Assembly (NCBI GenBank): GCA_021323535.1
Contig: JAJONO010000007.1
Coordinates: 1 to 64,000 of the forward strand
DNA: 64,000 bases
Source: Bacteroidota bacterium
Lineage (GTDB): Bacteria; Bacteroidota; Bacteroidia; B-17B0; Aurantibacillaceae
Reading direction: 5' to 3'
Positions 8,901 to 16,201 of this stretch are shown here, piece after piece. The position numbers were made by a program, and so were the translations under genes. The stretch's first letter is position 1; each line of letters begins with the position of its first letter. The notes beneath the pieces were generated by a model. That model was not told the origin of the DNA. It did no database searches and saw only the letters and a program-made list of their open reading frames with translations.

Positions 8901-10564
8901 CCGGAAGTAGTGAGTCCATCTTGTGAATCCAATATAGTATGCGAATGTATACCAGTGGTACCGCTTCCCGGGCCAAGTAAGTAATAATTGGTAAACCATG
9001 CGTTTCCTGCGCCATTTACGCTATAGTACTCTCCTGTTTCAACCGCGCGGCCATGCACATCATAATTTACATAACTAAACCGGCCCCCCTGCTTCTGAAC
9101 AGCATTTTGTGTAAAACGTAATTTTCCCTGAACATCGTAAGTCATTTCTACTAGTCCTTCATCAGGAGTTTTCTTTGCGATCAACTGTCCGTAATGGCTG
9201 TAATCATAAGTGGTTGCCATTGTAATCGTGGTTGGTGTGGTACAGGCAAAACCCTTAGGACTTACACTTTTACGGAGTGCGCCACCAACATCGTAATAGT
9301 TTTTACTGAACATGCCATAATCTACACTGTATCCAATTTTAAGATCGGCCGGTGTTACGCTCAGGGCAATCAATCCTGCTTCGTATGTAGGGTCGTAAGA
9401 TACACTGATGCGCAGCACATAACTGCGACCTGTATAAAGACTTGAAAAGGGTGTAAGAAATGAAATAGCGCCGGTACTCGTGTTAAGAGAATAATCCGTG
9501 CCGTTTACCAGAACCACATCCCTGTAAAGATCGGTGATGGTGTAAGACAAATCACTGTAGGAAGTAGACGTGGTTGGCGTGGTAGCTTGTGTTGGTTTGT
9601 GAAATACCAGGCTCGATTTATAGGTATCGCATATATGAATATCTGTGCTCAAGGTCCCCTTGTAATATAAAGTATTTAGTACGGCGTAATTACAGGCATC
9701 GGTACTTAAGCCGCTAAGCGAACTTGCCAGCATTTTACCACCAATGCTGTAAGTAATCTGTTCCTTATTATCGGGTGTAATAACTATCTGCTTGCTGGCA
9801 ACAATATCAGAACCTGTTGTAAGAGGCCCGCTGTTATTTTTATCGCTTGAGTCGCGTTTGCTTTTATAATAAAAGTTGCTCCCATAAATATATTTTAATT
9901 CGTCTCCTGAAGGCATAGTAAAACTGTAACTTTCTTTTCCACTCCCCATTTTAAACGCGTTGCCCGGTTTACTTACCCTCCGTTCTGCTCCTCCCGGATC
10001 GCCGGTATACTCAATTCTTGTGTAAGGATTGGTTGCCGTTGCCTGGCGTGTGTCATAAGTATTATTATTGCTGTAATAGTAACCCAATGTATTGGTAATA
10101 TTATTTTCAATGGCATTATTGTTATTTAACGTTCCGGGTGTATCAAAATCGGTGTAACTATAAGGTTGCGCGGTTTGATTACGCATAAAACCTGTTTGGT
10201 AAATAAGCTGGTTACCTGTAAACGCAGGCATAGTTTTTACAGCTCCTCTTCCATAAGCATCATAAACGGTTTGTGTACGAAACACTTCATTACTGGCATT
10301 CTTACCAAGTTTTTGTGTAGTTCTTCCGAGAGCGTCGAGATAAATTTTTTCTACAGCAATTACATTTCCACTTTCATCATAGGTTTCTTCCTGGTTCCAG
10401 TTTCTGAGCATATCCGTGTTAAACGGCACCAATACTGTTACTATTAATTTTGGTTTTGGCCCGCCTGTTTGATTCGGACCTAGAAAAGATACCGCTGGCC
10501 CCGGATTAACCTCGTGTTTCAATTTTATGATCCAGCCATAAGAAGAGTTAACTTCAGTCACCAT
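5906..10564 (-). CDS. Rhs/YD-repeat protein with polymorphic toxin C-terminus (cassette D)
   Basis: A 1552-aa protein. Residues ~50-170 (MLRNWNQEETYDESGNVIA, YLDALGRTTQ) look like the DUF6443-type N-terminal module of Bacteroidota Rhs proteins. Residues ~420-1080 carry YD repeats. The Rhs-associated core runs from VTDHLGNVRATYKPG to IGRWFAPDPYGQFES and DPDGG (about residue 1162). A pre-toxin region (LKGQQF, EEYEN, LSYQSGID) and an unrecognised tail of about 250 residues follow. The Rhs shell normally encapsulates and delivers the tail to a neighbouring cell. No signal peptide is visible at the annotated start, and no coding sequence is seen further upstream. The gene may therefore be truncated at its 5' end or exported by another route. 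The C-terminal region serves as the recombination target for orphan cassettes A-C. Confidence 0.9.
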   Translation of the reverse strand: MVTEVNSSYGWIIKLKHEVNPGPAVSFLGPNQTGGPKPKLIVTVLVPFNTDMLRNWNQEETYDESGNVIAVEKIYLDALGRTTQKLGKNASNEVFRTQTVYDAYGRGAVKTMPAFTGNQLIYQTGFMRNQTAQPYSYTDFDTPGTLNNNNAIENNITNTLGYYYSNNNTYDTRQATATNPYTRIEYTGDPGGAERRVSKPGNAFKMGSGKESYSFTMPSGDELKYIYGSNFYYKSKRDSSDKNNSGPLTTGSDIVASKQIVITPDNKEQITYSIGGKMLASSLSGLSTDACNYAVLNTLYYKGTLSTDIHICDTYKSSLVFHKPTQATTPTTSTSYSDLSYTITDLYRDVVLVNGTDYSLNTSTGAISFLTPFSSLYTGRSYVLRISVSYDPTYEAGLIALSVTPADLKIGYSVDYGMFSKNYYDVGGALRKSVSPKGFACTTPTTITMATTYDYSHYGQLIAKKTPDEGLVEMTYDVQGKLRFTQNAVQKQGGRFSYVNYDVHGRAVETGEYYSVNGAGNAWFTNYYLLGPGSGTTGIHSHTILDSQDGLTTSGKSFTTVTGYFIPTGSGYDIPNSWTYYNNYQKFRNGQVNFIKNANSTIWFNYDSLGRQRSTITYVTDVDYANLMSSGGVDDKIKTSETHINFFNGLHNSSIYQENTSYEKMVYDYSYDNNLRPTVTTLACESGSAVNILTNSYDKLGRLNRVVTGNHYQGTDYVFTIGGLLKAINHPALDITSDPGADGAKDDGSEPGSPPIDLFGEVLDYHYNDYIRSGTTTTSSIASGSSIYNGLIHAVRFKTRANVNGTPTGMDYIDYGGGAQTQITSSTNYGEQELAFKFWYDDLNRLAKTNFYTYNNNTSTYSSRTEYAETGASSGNIAYDRNGNITRMVRQAFNSVVLDNLTYTVNSTGNQVGNILDAASNSYPAGFNFKTPSTSASSSFSYNAIGQLTVSSAEGIDSVCYFADGKVKRIIFTNGDYTLYDYGADGAKLKSTYYNSGGNYFKYNWFVGPFVYELNEGATGKPNVKEVKIPGGVIRIDELAEDGFTSPYYKVFYVTDHLGNVRATYKPGSATESDNSIEILSTADYYAWGGKLPGRIWEAEACRNAYQGQEKIEDGSNPWYQFELRQYNQDIGRWFAPDPYGQFESPYIAMANNPVSGVDPDGGWVNASRDLKGQQFRNKAEMERARQGGYGAYSNDAIQKRYTEEYENITKHFLSNDYDRRNDINGYLKAVQTLNASYSGLTKAFGSDVYLSYQSGIDELTSTEMILNSNALGTNNDQVQGLSGNSSFKESMLSTDVASMGNSLGSFAVGIRESSSRKAFHAAVSIMAKNDDGGSTILDPNGMVVDGLAMVVDIANAIAGTQKEMAEIKKNEALAIVAEPGQLDLSTARGDQFLTHFDMVSKYVAENNSGSFIWGNYFTNTPEGFVSFYNIETEINGGTKVKVDNITISGLNRNSVIDISPDGQQELTTGPININSGGRTLTFASATGILTYNDSATPFSTGNITMTSFQTFNSANSFNNRTYYSLKAIMGAVRSYTGPGFTGTLATPNFFR

Positions 10565-11102
10565 CCTTGCCTAATTCAGTTTCAACAATTCATGTTTGTT
10601 TAAAACAAAAAACTGAAAATAATTTTGCAGCAAGAGAGTTGTTAGAAAATGAAAGTGGATGTCAAAAAGATCGATATCTTACTTGAAATCAAAGGTTAAG
10701 ATTATTTCTGTTGTTTTTCTAAAACATTCTAGTAGAAACTAATCGCGCGCGCGAATACAAAATATATTTTGCATTGTCATCAGTAAATCTACGTGGTGAA
10801 TAACTATTTTATTTTTTTAGCTAAAATTTTTAGTGTTCATAAGTCGCATTTACATTTCGTGAACCAAAAAATATTCATCCAAAAAATTATAGCTTTTGTC
10901 TAAGTTCGCAAAATCGTAACGTTTCTTTTACATGCGATTTCAACATCAACAACGCTCTAAAAGATCTTTTTTTACCGGTACTTGGAAAAGGAATTGATCT
11001 GAATAAGTGCTTGAAGAACCTGGAGAAATGATTTAGGATTAATGACAAAAGACCAATGATAAAAGATTGCTGAATATCATTCATCCCCCTTCGAGTATTT
11101 AT
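10565..11102. other. 538-bp intergenic region upstream of the Rhs gene
   Basis: No convincing gene. It contains a run of alternating CG (10744-10753) and a perfect 14-bp palindrome CAAAATATATTTTG (10758-10771), followed by AT-rich sequence. A 65-codon minus-strand frame near 10887-11084 has no domain, no start context and composition like non-coding DNA. No signal peptide or Rhs N-terminal remnant was found here. Confidence 0.6.
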
Positions 11103-11834
11103 TTACTCGTACATCACCTGACAATTCTCACAATAACACGTGAGCCGTTTTCCCTTACCAAGATATTTACGTTTAGTTTTTAATTTGCAACGAGGACATT
11201 CACTCTTTTTATAGATCAGAAAATTTTTCTTGAGCACGTACGCTTTTTTCCAATGATAAAACTCGTGACTGTAATTATGTCCTTCCTTCACCAGTTCCTT
11301 TATTTTTTTGAGTGGAAGAGATTCTACCAGGCATTCGGGATGGACCTTAATTCTGAAGAGAACTTCGTTCTTGATTATATTTCCCACTCCCGAAAAAATT
11401 TCCTGGTTCATGAGCACATCACAAACTTCAGTATCTTTCAGTTTCTTCACTGTTTTTAATGCTTTTGATTCGTTCCAGTCGGGCGACATCACATCGGTTT
11501 CCCAATCGTAATCTGTATCAGGATCGCCTTCAATTAATTTTATACTACAGGAATAGAGATTAAGCTCCCCGTTCGAAAATTTAAATCCCAAACGCACCGG
11601 CTTATCTTTTTTTTCGTTGATGCGATAAGTGCCCCACATGAGCATGTGTATCTTCAGATAAAAATCCTTGAACACGATTAAAAAATGTTTTCCCCAGCTT
11701 TTAAAATCAATAATTTTCTTTCCGTCCAGGCGTTCAATCCCAATCTTTGAATTTCCATAAACCTGCAGAATCTTTTTTCCTTTAAAAGCGGAAACCTCTT
11801 CGCGTAAAATAACTATAGATGGTCCTTCAGGCAT
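11103..11834 (-). CDS. nei: Fpg/Nei-family DNA glycosylase (endonuclease VIII-like)
   Basis: A 243-aa base-excision repair enzyme that removes oxidised bases and cuts the abasic site. The initiator Met is followed by PEGP, giving the catalytic Pro2 and Glu3. SWGKHFL (Lys49) fits the conserved beta-hairpin lysine. The H2TH segment is around residues 143-166 (QEIFSGVGNIIKNEVLF). A C-terminal zinc finger has CPRC (213-216) and CENC (235-238). Length is slightly short for the family. The start overlaps the end of the DUF72 gene by 8 bp, so the two are translationally coupled. Whether the substrate range is Fpg-like or Nei-like cannot be decided by eye. Confidence 0.9.
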   Translation of the reverse strand: MPEGPSIVILREEVSAFKGKKILQVYGNSKIGIERLDGKKIIDFKSWGKHFLIVFKDFYLKIHMLMWGTYRINEKKDKPVRLGFKFSNGELNLYSCSIKLIEGDPDTDYDWETDVMSPDWNESKALKTVKKLKDTEVCDVLMNQEIFSGVGNIIKNEVLFRIKVHPECLVESLPLKKIKELVKEGHNYSHEFYHWKKAYVLKKNFLIYKKSECPRCKLKTKRKYLGKGKRLTCYCENCQVMYE

Positions 11835-12552
11835 GTTGAATAATTTCTTTTAATTGCAAAGCATTGGTGTAACCGGCTTCGTAATAGGTGTTATTAAAAT
11901 AGATGAAATGCTCCTTTGTTTTTTCCGGAAATTCAAAATAGAACTCTTTTAGTTTTTCTTCGCTATACAACGATTTAAATAGTTCGGGGTTTCCATGAAA
12001 CCGAAAATAAAACAAAGGTGTTGTTTGAATAATAGATGAGTTTAGTCCGGGAAAGTCCACATTACAAAATGTGATCTTCGCTTTTTTAAATTCTTTTTTT
12101 ACAGTATCGTTCCACCACGAAATATGACGGAGTTCCACCACATTTTCTTTTTTGTGCGGAACATTTTCAAGAATACGTTCAAGATTTTCATCTGTGAAAT
12201 GGAACGACGGCGGTAGCTGAAAAAGGAAACAGGCTAATTTATTTTCGAGTCCGTTCAGAATCAAATCCTGGAATTCATTGACCATGTCTTTGTTCCCGTT
12301 CAGCTTCTGAATGTGGGTAATATACCTGCTCATTTTAACCGAAAAACGAAAATCTTCGCCGGTTACAGATACATATTTTTTGAGGTCGGAAAGTTTGGGT
12401 GTTCGGTAGAAAGTTCCGTTCAGCTCAACTGTATTAAAAACCGAACTGTAATATTCGAGCCAGTTTTTCGGTTGAATTCCTTTTGGATAAAATCTGTTCT
12501 TCCAGTAGGAATAATAGTATCCCGAGCAACCTATACTGTATGCTTTTTTCAT
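11827..12552 (-). CDS. DUF72 (YecE-like) family protein
   Basis: A 241-aa protein with the hallmarks of the DUF72/YecE TIM-barrel family: the N-terminal IGCSGYYYSYWKNRFYP, then EYYSSVFNTVELNGTFYR, a QLPPSFHF segment, the VELRHISWW motif and the C-terminal YFNNTYYEAGYTNALQL. The biochemical role of the family is not established; the fold is an eight-stranded barrel. It ends 8 bp inside the glycosylase gene and lies about 100 bp downstream of the DUF763 gene on the same strand. This context hints at nucleic-acid metabolism. Confidence 0.88.
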   Translation of the reverse strand: MKKAYSIGCSGYYYSYWKNRFYPKGIQPKNWLEYYSSVFNTVELNGTFYRTPKLSDLKKYVSVTGEDFRFSVKMSRYITHIQKLNGNKDMVNEFQDLILNGLENKLACFLFQLPPSFHFTDENLERILENVPHKKENVVELRHISWWNDTVKKEFKKAKITFCNVDFPGLNSSIIQTTPLFYFRFHGNPELFKSLYSEEKLKEFYFEFPEKTKEHFIYFNNTYYEAGYTNALQLKEIIQHA

Positions 12553-12604
12553 TTACAGGAGAAGAGCAAAGATTTATGCCAGAAAACTCAATACCATACA
12601 AACC

Positions 12605-12632
12605 GTCATCCTGAGGCACGAAGGATCTGCAC
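12605..12632. repeat. Dispersed repeat of the GTCATCCTGAGG...GAAGGATCT type
   Basis: The 28-bp sequence GTCATCCTGAGGCACGAAGG followed by ATCTGCAC matches the wording of a repeat seen in many Bacteroidota intergenic regions (from memory). It lies between the DUF763 and DUF72 genes. Confidence 0.45.
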
Positions 12633-12649
12633 TTGATTATTATCGAAGG

Positions 12650-13870
12650 TCAAAAAAGGCTCAGCTGCCCCACATTCTTCGGCGGTTTCGTTTTCCCGAA
12701 AACAGTTCGTCCGCCATATTTATAAGAATCTCTTCTCTCCTGCTCTATCACTTTATAAAAATTGGCATTGGGCATAAAATTCTTTTCAATGGCCTGAGCA
12801 GCCAGCGTAAGATTTTTGATGGCTTCGTTTTTATCAGTAATTCCTAGTTTTGCTTTTTCAAGTGCGTTACGAAGTACATCTATGGTTTGATCATAGGTTT
12901 TGGTTGGAACCGGAAACGGGTGTCCGTCCTTTCCTCCATGAGCAAATGAAAAACGCGCCGGATCGGTAAATCGTGAAGGCGTTCCGTGAATGATCTCACT
13001 CACCAGTGTAAGCGATTGAATAGCACGCGGACCAACACCTTCCAGTAATAATAACGATTCAAAATCGCTCACCTGTCTTTCATGAGCCAGTGCGAGAACA
13101 CTTCCCAGCCTCTTCAGATCAACATCTTTTTCCTTTACATCGTGATGTGAAGGCATTACAATTTTTCTGATCTCAGGAAGAATAACTGAGGGCGATTCCT
13201 TTACCAGTTCAAGAAGGCCGGTCTTTGTGTGCACAGCATTTTTATCAGTGAGATTAAGAATCTCTCCCTGGTTGGCACCATAAATGAACGAATGTGGTTC
13301 TTCCACAAAAGAAGTCAGTTGCTTTGAGTGCCAGTGGTAACGTCTCGCCATACCGCTTTCATCATTCATTCCCTGCTGTATCACCGCCCACTCGCCTTCA
13401 TTACTCACCATGAACGTATGAAGATAGATCTGGAAACCATCCTGAATCGCGTTATTATCCACTTTAGCGCTGAGCCGACTATTTTTTACCAGCTCTGTTC
13501 CGTTCAGGCCCGTACGTTCTGCAAGAGATAATAATTCCGAAGGAGTTTGCCTTGAGTGATTTCCTTTTCCTCCGCAAATGTAAATTCCTATTTCGCTGAA
13601 TTTGGGATTCAATGCTTTTTTCAGGGCACCCATCACAGATGTGGTAATCCCGGAAGAATGCCAGTCCATACCCAAAACACAGCCAAGCGCCTGGAACCAC
13701 ATGGGATCGCTCATTCTTGAAAGCACTTCGCTTTTTCCATACTCCATCGCTACCGATTCAATAATGGCCCCTCCGAGTTTGCTCATGCGTTCTGCCAGCC
13801 ATGGCGGCACTTTTCCATAATGAAGGGGAAGATCGGCGTAACGCTGGTTATCGAAATAAAGTTTAGGCAT
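12650..13870 (-). CDS. DUF763 family protein with C-terminal beta-clamp-binding motif
   Basis: A 406-aa protein recognised as DUF763 from its N-terminal ADLPLHYGKVPPWLAERM, the ICGGKGNHSRQTP motif, and the GFQIYLHTFMV...EWAVIQQGM and RRYHWHS segments. Around residues 270-298 LLLLEGVGPRAIQSLTLVSE resembles a helix-hairpin-helix DNA-binding element. The last five residues, QLSLF, match the bacterial sliding-clamp-binding consensus QL(S/D)LF; I checked this on the nucleotide sequence. The family is of unknown function. These features and the neighbouring glycosylase suggest a DNA-repair or replication-associated role, which is an inference. The upstream sequence carries TAACTTTG close to the ATG, of uncertain meaning. 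Confidence 0.85.
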   Translation of the reverse strand: MPKLYFDNQRYADLPLHYGKVPPWLAERMSKLGGAIIESVAMEYGKSEVLSRMSDPMWFQALGCVLGMDWHSSGITTSVMGALKKALNPKFSEIGIYICGGKGNHSRQTPSELLSLAERTGLNGTELVKNSRLSAKVDNNAIQDGFQIYLHTFMVSNEGEWAVIQQGMNDESGMARRYHWHSKQLTSFVEEPHSFIYGANQGEILNLTDKNAVHTKTGLLELVKESPSVILPEIRKIVMPSHHDVKEKDVDLKRLGSVLALAHERQVSDFESLLLLEGVGPRAIQSLTLVSEIIHGTPSRFTDPARFSFAHGGKDGHPFPVPTKTYDQTIDVLRNALEKAKLGITDKNEAIKNLTLAAQAIEKNFMPNANFYKVIEQERRDSYKYGGRTVFGKTKPPKNVGQLSLF

Positions 13871-13966
13871 TTTACAAAGTTACAACGCTTTGAACCTAAG
13901 GCTGGCTACGGATTGTAGCATTTTTTGAAGTTGATAGCTTATAGTCAATAGACCATCGGCTATAGT

Positions 13967-14488
13967 CTATTTCCAATAGTTCTGCACTCCAAACTTCGCT
14001 CCAAATACCGGATCTGTTTTTGGGAGTGATACATTCATGATATTATTGTCTGCCGAAGGACGCTCGCCTTCTTTTCCATATTTAATGTCATAATCATGTC
14101 CTGTTGGATAGGCCCCGATACAGCACACATCATTTTCATTGCCTTCATTTTTATGAGCCACTCCCGCAGGAATAACAATCACATCTCCGGCTTCGATCTC
14201 AATACTAACCCCGTTTTCTCCTCCCAGTAGCAACGTTGTTTTTCCTTCACAAACACCAAGCACTTCGTGCGTGATACTGTGATAGTGATGATATTCGTAG
14301 ATACCGCTTTTCCAGGAGTTGCCCCATTTATTACTGATGAACAGCCTGCGGACATAAAAACACTTGAAGAAGCGCGGTAAGGCCAGTACTTTTTTGTAAA
14401 CGATCACTGGTAAAACGCTGTTCGGAAATTTTCCGGTATCATTCAATCTGAATTCCTGAATTTGTATTTCACTTTGCTGGTGTTTCAT
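13967..14488 (-). CDS. Cupin-domain protein (YjlB-like)
   Basis: A 173-aa single-domain cupin. The metal-binding motif 1 appears as YHHYHSITHEVLGVCEG, and motif 2 as IEAGDVIVIPAGVAHKNEG. The N-terminal wording (FRLNDTGKFPNSVLPVIVYK) resembles Bacillus YjlB-type cupins. The substrate is unknown. It is the last gene of a four-gene unit and its start lies inside the end of the DUF421 gene (20-bp overlap). Confidence 0.85.
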   Translation of the reverse strand: MKHQQSEIQIQEFRLNDTGKFPNSVLPVIVYKKVLALPRFFKCFYVRRLFISNKWGNSWKSGIYEYHHYHSITHEVLGVCEGKTTLLLGGENGVSIEIEAGDVIVIPAGVAHKNEGNENDVCCIGAYPTGHDYDIKYGKEGERPSADNNIMNVSLPKTDPVFGAKFGVQNYWK

Positions 14489-14978
14489 ATTCTTCTTTTT
14501 TAATAATACTTATATGTCCGTCGCGCTCTATATAAATTGTTTTTATTTTTTCGAACGAATCTAAACCACTGTTCGACCTTATCCCTTCTATGAGATCGTT
14601 TTCGGAAATCCTGCAGTAAGACATGTTTTCGCGTACCAGTTTTCCGTTCTCATAAATAACTTTTGCTTCTCCTTTGATAAGTTTCCCGAAAAATCTGCTT
14701 TTCATTCCCCACCAACCAAAAAAACGATGCAGGAACGCTATAATTCCTGACGCGGCTACAACGGGCCAGAATGGCGATGCGCCTGTAACAGCCCGGCTGA
14801 GAATGGCCCCTAGAAGAATTGCCATCACATTATCAAACGGCATACGCATTCCAAAAGCCCTTCGGCCTGATAATCTCAGAAGAATAAGTCCGATACAAAA
14901 AATAACAACCGCCCTGCTCGACATCTGTAGTACCGAGAGTTGTTCGCCTTCACCAAAAATATATTTTACTGTATTCAT
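14469..14978 (-). CDS. DUF421 (YetF-like) membrane protein
   Basis: A 169-aa protein with two to three N-terminal membrane segments (about residues 20-40, 50-65 and 70-85), including the family words LLRLSGRRAFGMRMPFDNV. A C-terminal soluble DUF421 domain has KGEAKVIYENGKLVRENM and NDLIEGIRSNSGLDSFEKI. YetF-like proteins are linked to sporulation or stress in other phyla; the function here is unknown. It overlaps the pyrophosphatase stop as ATGA and the cupin gene downstream. Confidence 0.85.
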   Translation of the reverse strand: MNTVKYIFGEGEQLSVLQMSSRAVVIFCIGLILLRLSGRRAFGMRMPFDNVMAILLGAILSRAVTGASPFWPVVAASGIIAFLHRFFGWWGMKSRFFGKLIKGEAKVIYENGKLVRENMSYCRISENDLIEGIRSNSGLDSFEKIKTIYIERDGHISIIKKEEYETPAK

Positions 14979-15487
14979 AGTCTTTGCTTTCTAATGAGGC
15001 TATATGCCGCGTTTCTCCCCGAAATGCCAGTAACATTTATTTCCTTTTCAGACATGGAATTATAAAATTTCAGAAAATTGGAAATACCCTTGAGTAGATT
15101 TTTATTAATATCTTTTATCTCCTTCAGATTATCAAGCTCCTGCATAACATCCGGTACCAATACAAACCGATCGTTCCTGATCTCCTTTTTATGTTTTTCT
15201 TTCTGAATAATTTTTATGACGCCCAACAACCTGCACTCTATGAGACAACCCGGAAAAGTGAATTCGTTCATCAGAACAAGCGCGTCGAGAGGATCTCCAT
15301 CTTCGCCTTTTGTGTTGGGAATAAAACCAAAATCGCAGGGAAAGATCATTCCAGCCGGAAGAACTTTTTTTAGCCTGAACAGTCCAGTCATTTTTTCGTA
15401 GTTATATTTACTTCTGCTACCCTGGGGCGATTCAATAATGACATTTATTATGTTTTCATTTTCCGAAAAAGTTGCCGGCAAATTCAT
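14975..15487 (-). CDS. ppa: Inorganic pyrophosphatase (family I)
   Basis: A 170-aa soluble pyrophosphatase that hydrolyses PPi to phosphate. Family signatures are IESPQGSRSKYNYEK near the N-terminus, PCDFGFIPNT, and the metal-binding GEDGDPLDALVLM (the DGDPLD core). The residues IIQKEKHKKEIRNDRFVLVP complete the barrel. Both ends overlap neighbours by 4 bp (ATGA), indicating a translationally coupled operon. This looks like an operon-borne accessory copy rather than a stand-alone housekeeping gene, which is an inference. Confidence 0.9.
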   Translation of the reverse strand: MNLPATFSENENIINVIIESPQGSRSKYNYEKMTGLFRLKKVLPAGMIFPCDFGFIPNTKGEDGDPLDALVLMNEFTFPGCLIECRLLGVIKIIQKEKHKKEIRNDRFVLVPDVMQELDNLKEIKDINKNLLKGISNFLKFYNSMSEKEINVTGISGRNAAYSLIRKQRL

Positions 15488-15966
15488 AGTTTTAATCTTT
15501 TAAGGATCATGTCATATAAGTAGAAACAGGCTTTCTCCCTTATCTGAAGAGGTGAACCTTTAAAGACCTTCCTTTCTTTATAAAAAGTAGTTCCCTTCTT
15601 CAAACAAAAAAACACGGTGCCAACAGGTTTGTCCCTTGTTTCGGATCCACCAGAGGAGGCAAGTCCGGTAATAGCTGCATGAATGTCGGCGTCAATCAAC
15701 CCGGAAAGATTTTTTACAAGGCGCCCCGTGACTTCCATAGATTCACACGAGTATTTTTTTATCATCGGAGCGGGGATCTTTAACAGAGTTTTTTTTACAT
15801 CTTCATTATAACACACAATCGATCCTTTTAAGACATCGGATGTTCCTTTTACAGTTGATAGTTTATGGGCGGCAAGTCCGCATGTCATACTTTCAGCAAG
15901 AGCAAGTGTCAGTTTTTTTTTCAGAAGTGTTTTAATAAAATGGTTTATCCTCGAGTTAGCGTTCAT
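15484..15966 (-). CDS. CinA C-terminal domain protein (nicotinamide-nucleotide amidase-like)
   Basis: A stand-alone CinA-C domain, about 160 aa from the ATG at 15966. The frame can be extended to a TTG at 15987, but the ATG is preferred. Motifs are LALAESMTCGLAAHKLS, SDVLKGSIVCYNEDVKKTLL, and GLASSGGSETRDKPVGTVFF. The family deamidates nicotinamide mononucleotide in pyridine-nucleotide salvage. It leads the four-gene unit with pyrophosphatase, DUF421 and cupin, and ends with an ATGA overlap. A poor sigma-54-like match (AGGTAC, 5 nt, TTGAA) lies at 15977-15992, so near the start that a transcript would be almost leaderless. I give it little weight. Confidence 0.85.
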   Translation of the reverse strand: MNANSRINHFIKTLLKKKLTLALAESMTCGLAAHKLSTVKGTSDVLKGSIVCYNEDVKKTLLKIPAPMIKKYSCESMEVTGRLVKNLSGLIDADIHAAITGLASSGGSETRDKPVGTVFFCLKKGTTFYKERKVFKGSPLQIREKACFYLYDMILKRLKL

Positions 15967-16201
15967 ATGGGATGTGTGATTCAACAATGGTACCTTGTGT
16001 TTCCCTGAGGAGCTTTTGTAGCACTGATTATTTTTTTTCTCATAGGTGGGATTAGTTTCCGGTTTCGGTTTTATAACTTTTATTTCCCTGTCACTTAATT
16101 CCCACCACTTTAAACTCCAGACTTCTCCCTTTTAACTATTGAAACATCCTGTTAGGCATATATTTTTTGTTCGTAGGATTAAACTTTAAAATTTTCAGAA
16201 T

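Noticed and set aside
10887-11084. 65-codon minus-strand frame in the intergenic region upstream of Rhs
   Set aside because: No domain, no signal, no start context; composition is that of the surrounding non-coding DNA.
12563-12580. Sigma-54-like TGGCATAAATCTTTGC upstream of the DUF72 gene
   Set aside because: GG and GC are 11 nt apart rather than 10, and sigma-54 spacing is strict.
13920-13966. Repeated TATAGTC-type words between the DUF763 and cupin genes
   Set aside because: Short and imperfect; no stem long enough for a terminator and no clear function.
16152-16172. Sigma-54-like AGGCATATATTTTTTGTT upstream of the disordered-protein gene
   Set aside because: GG-to-G spacing is 12 nt, so it does not fit the consensus, although it resembles the nearby real site.
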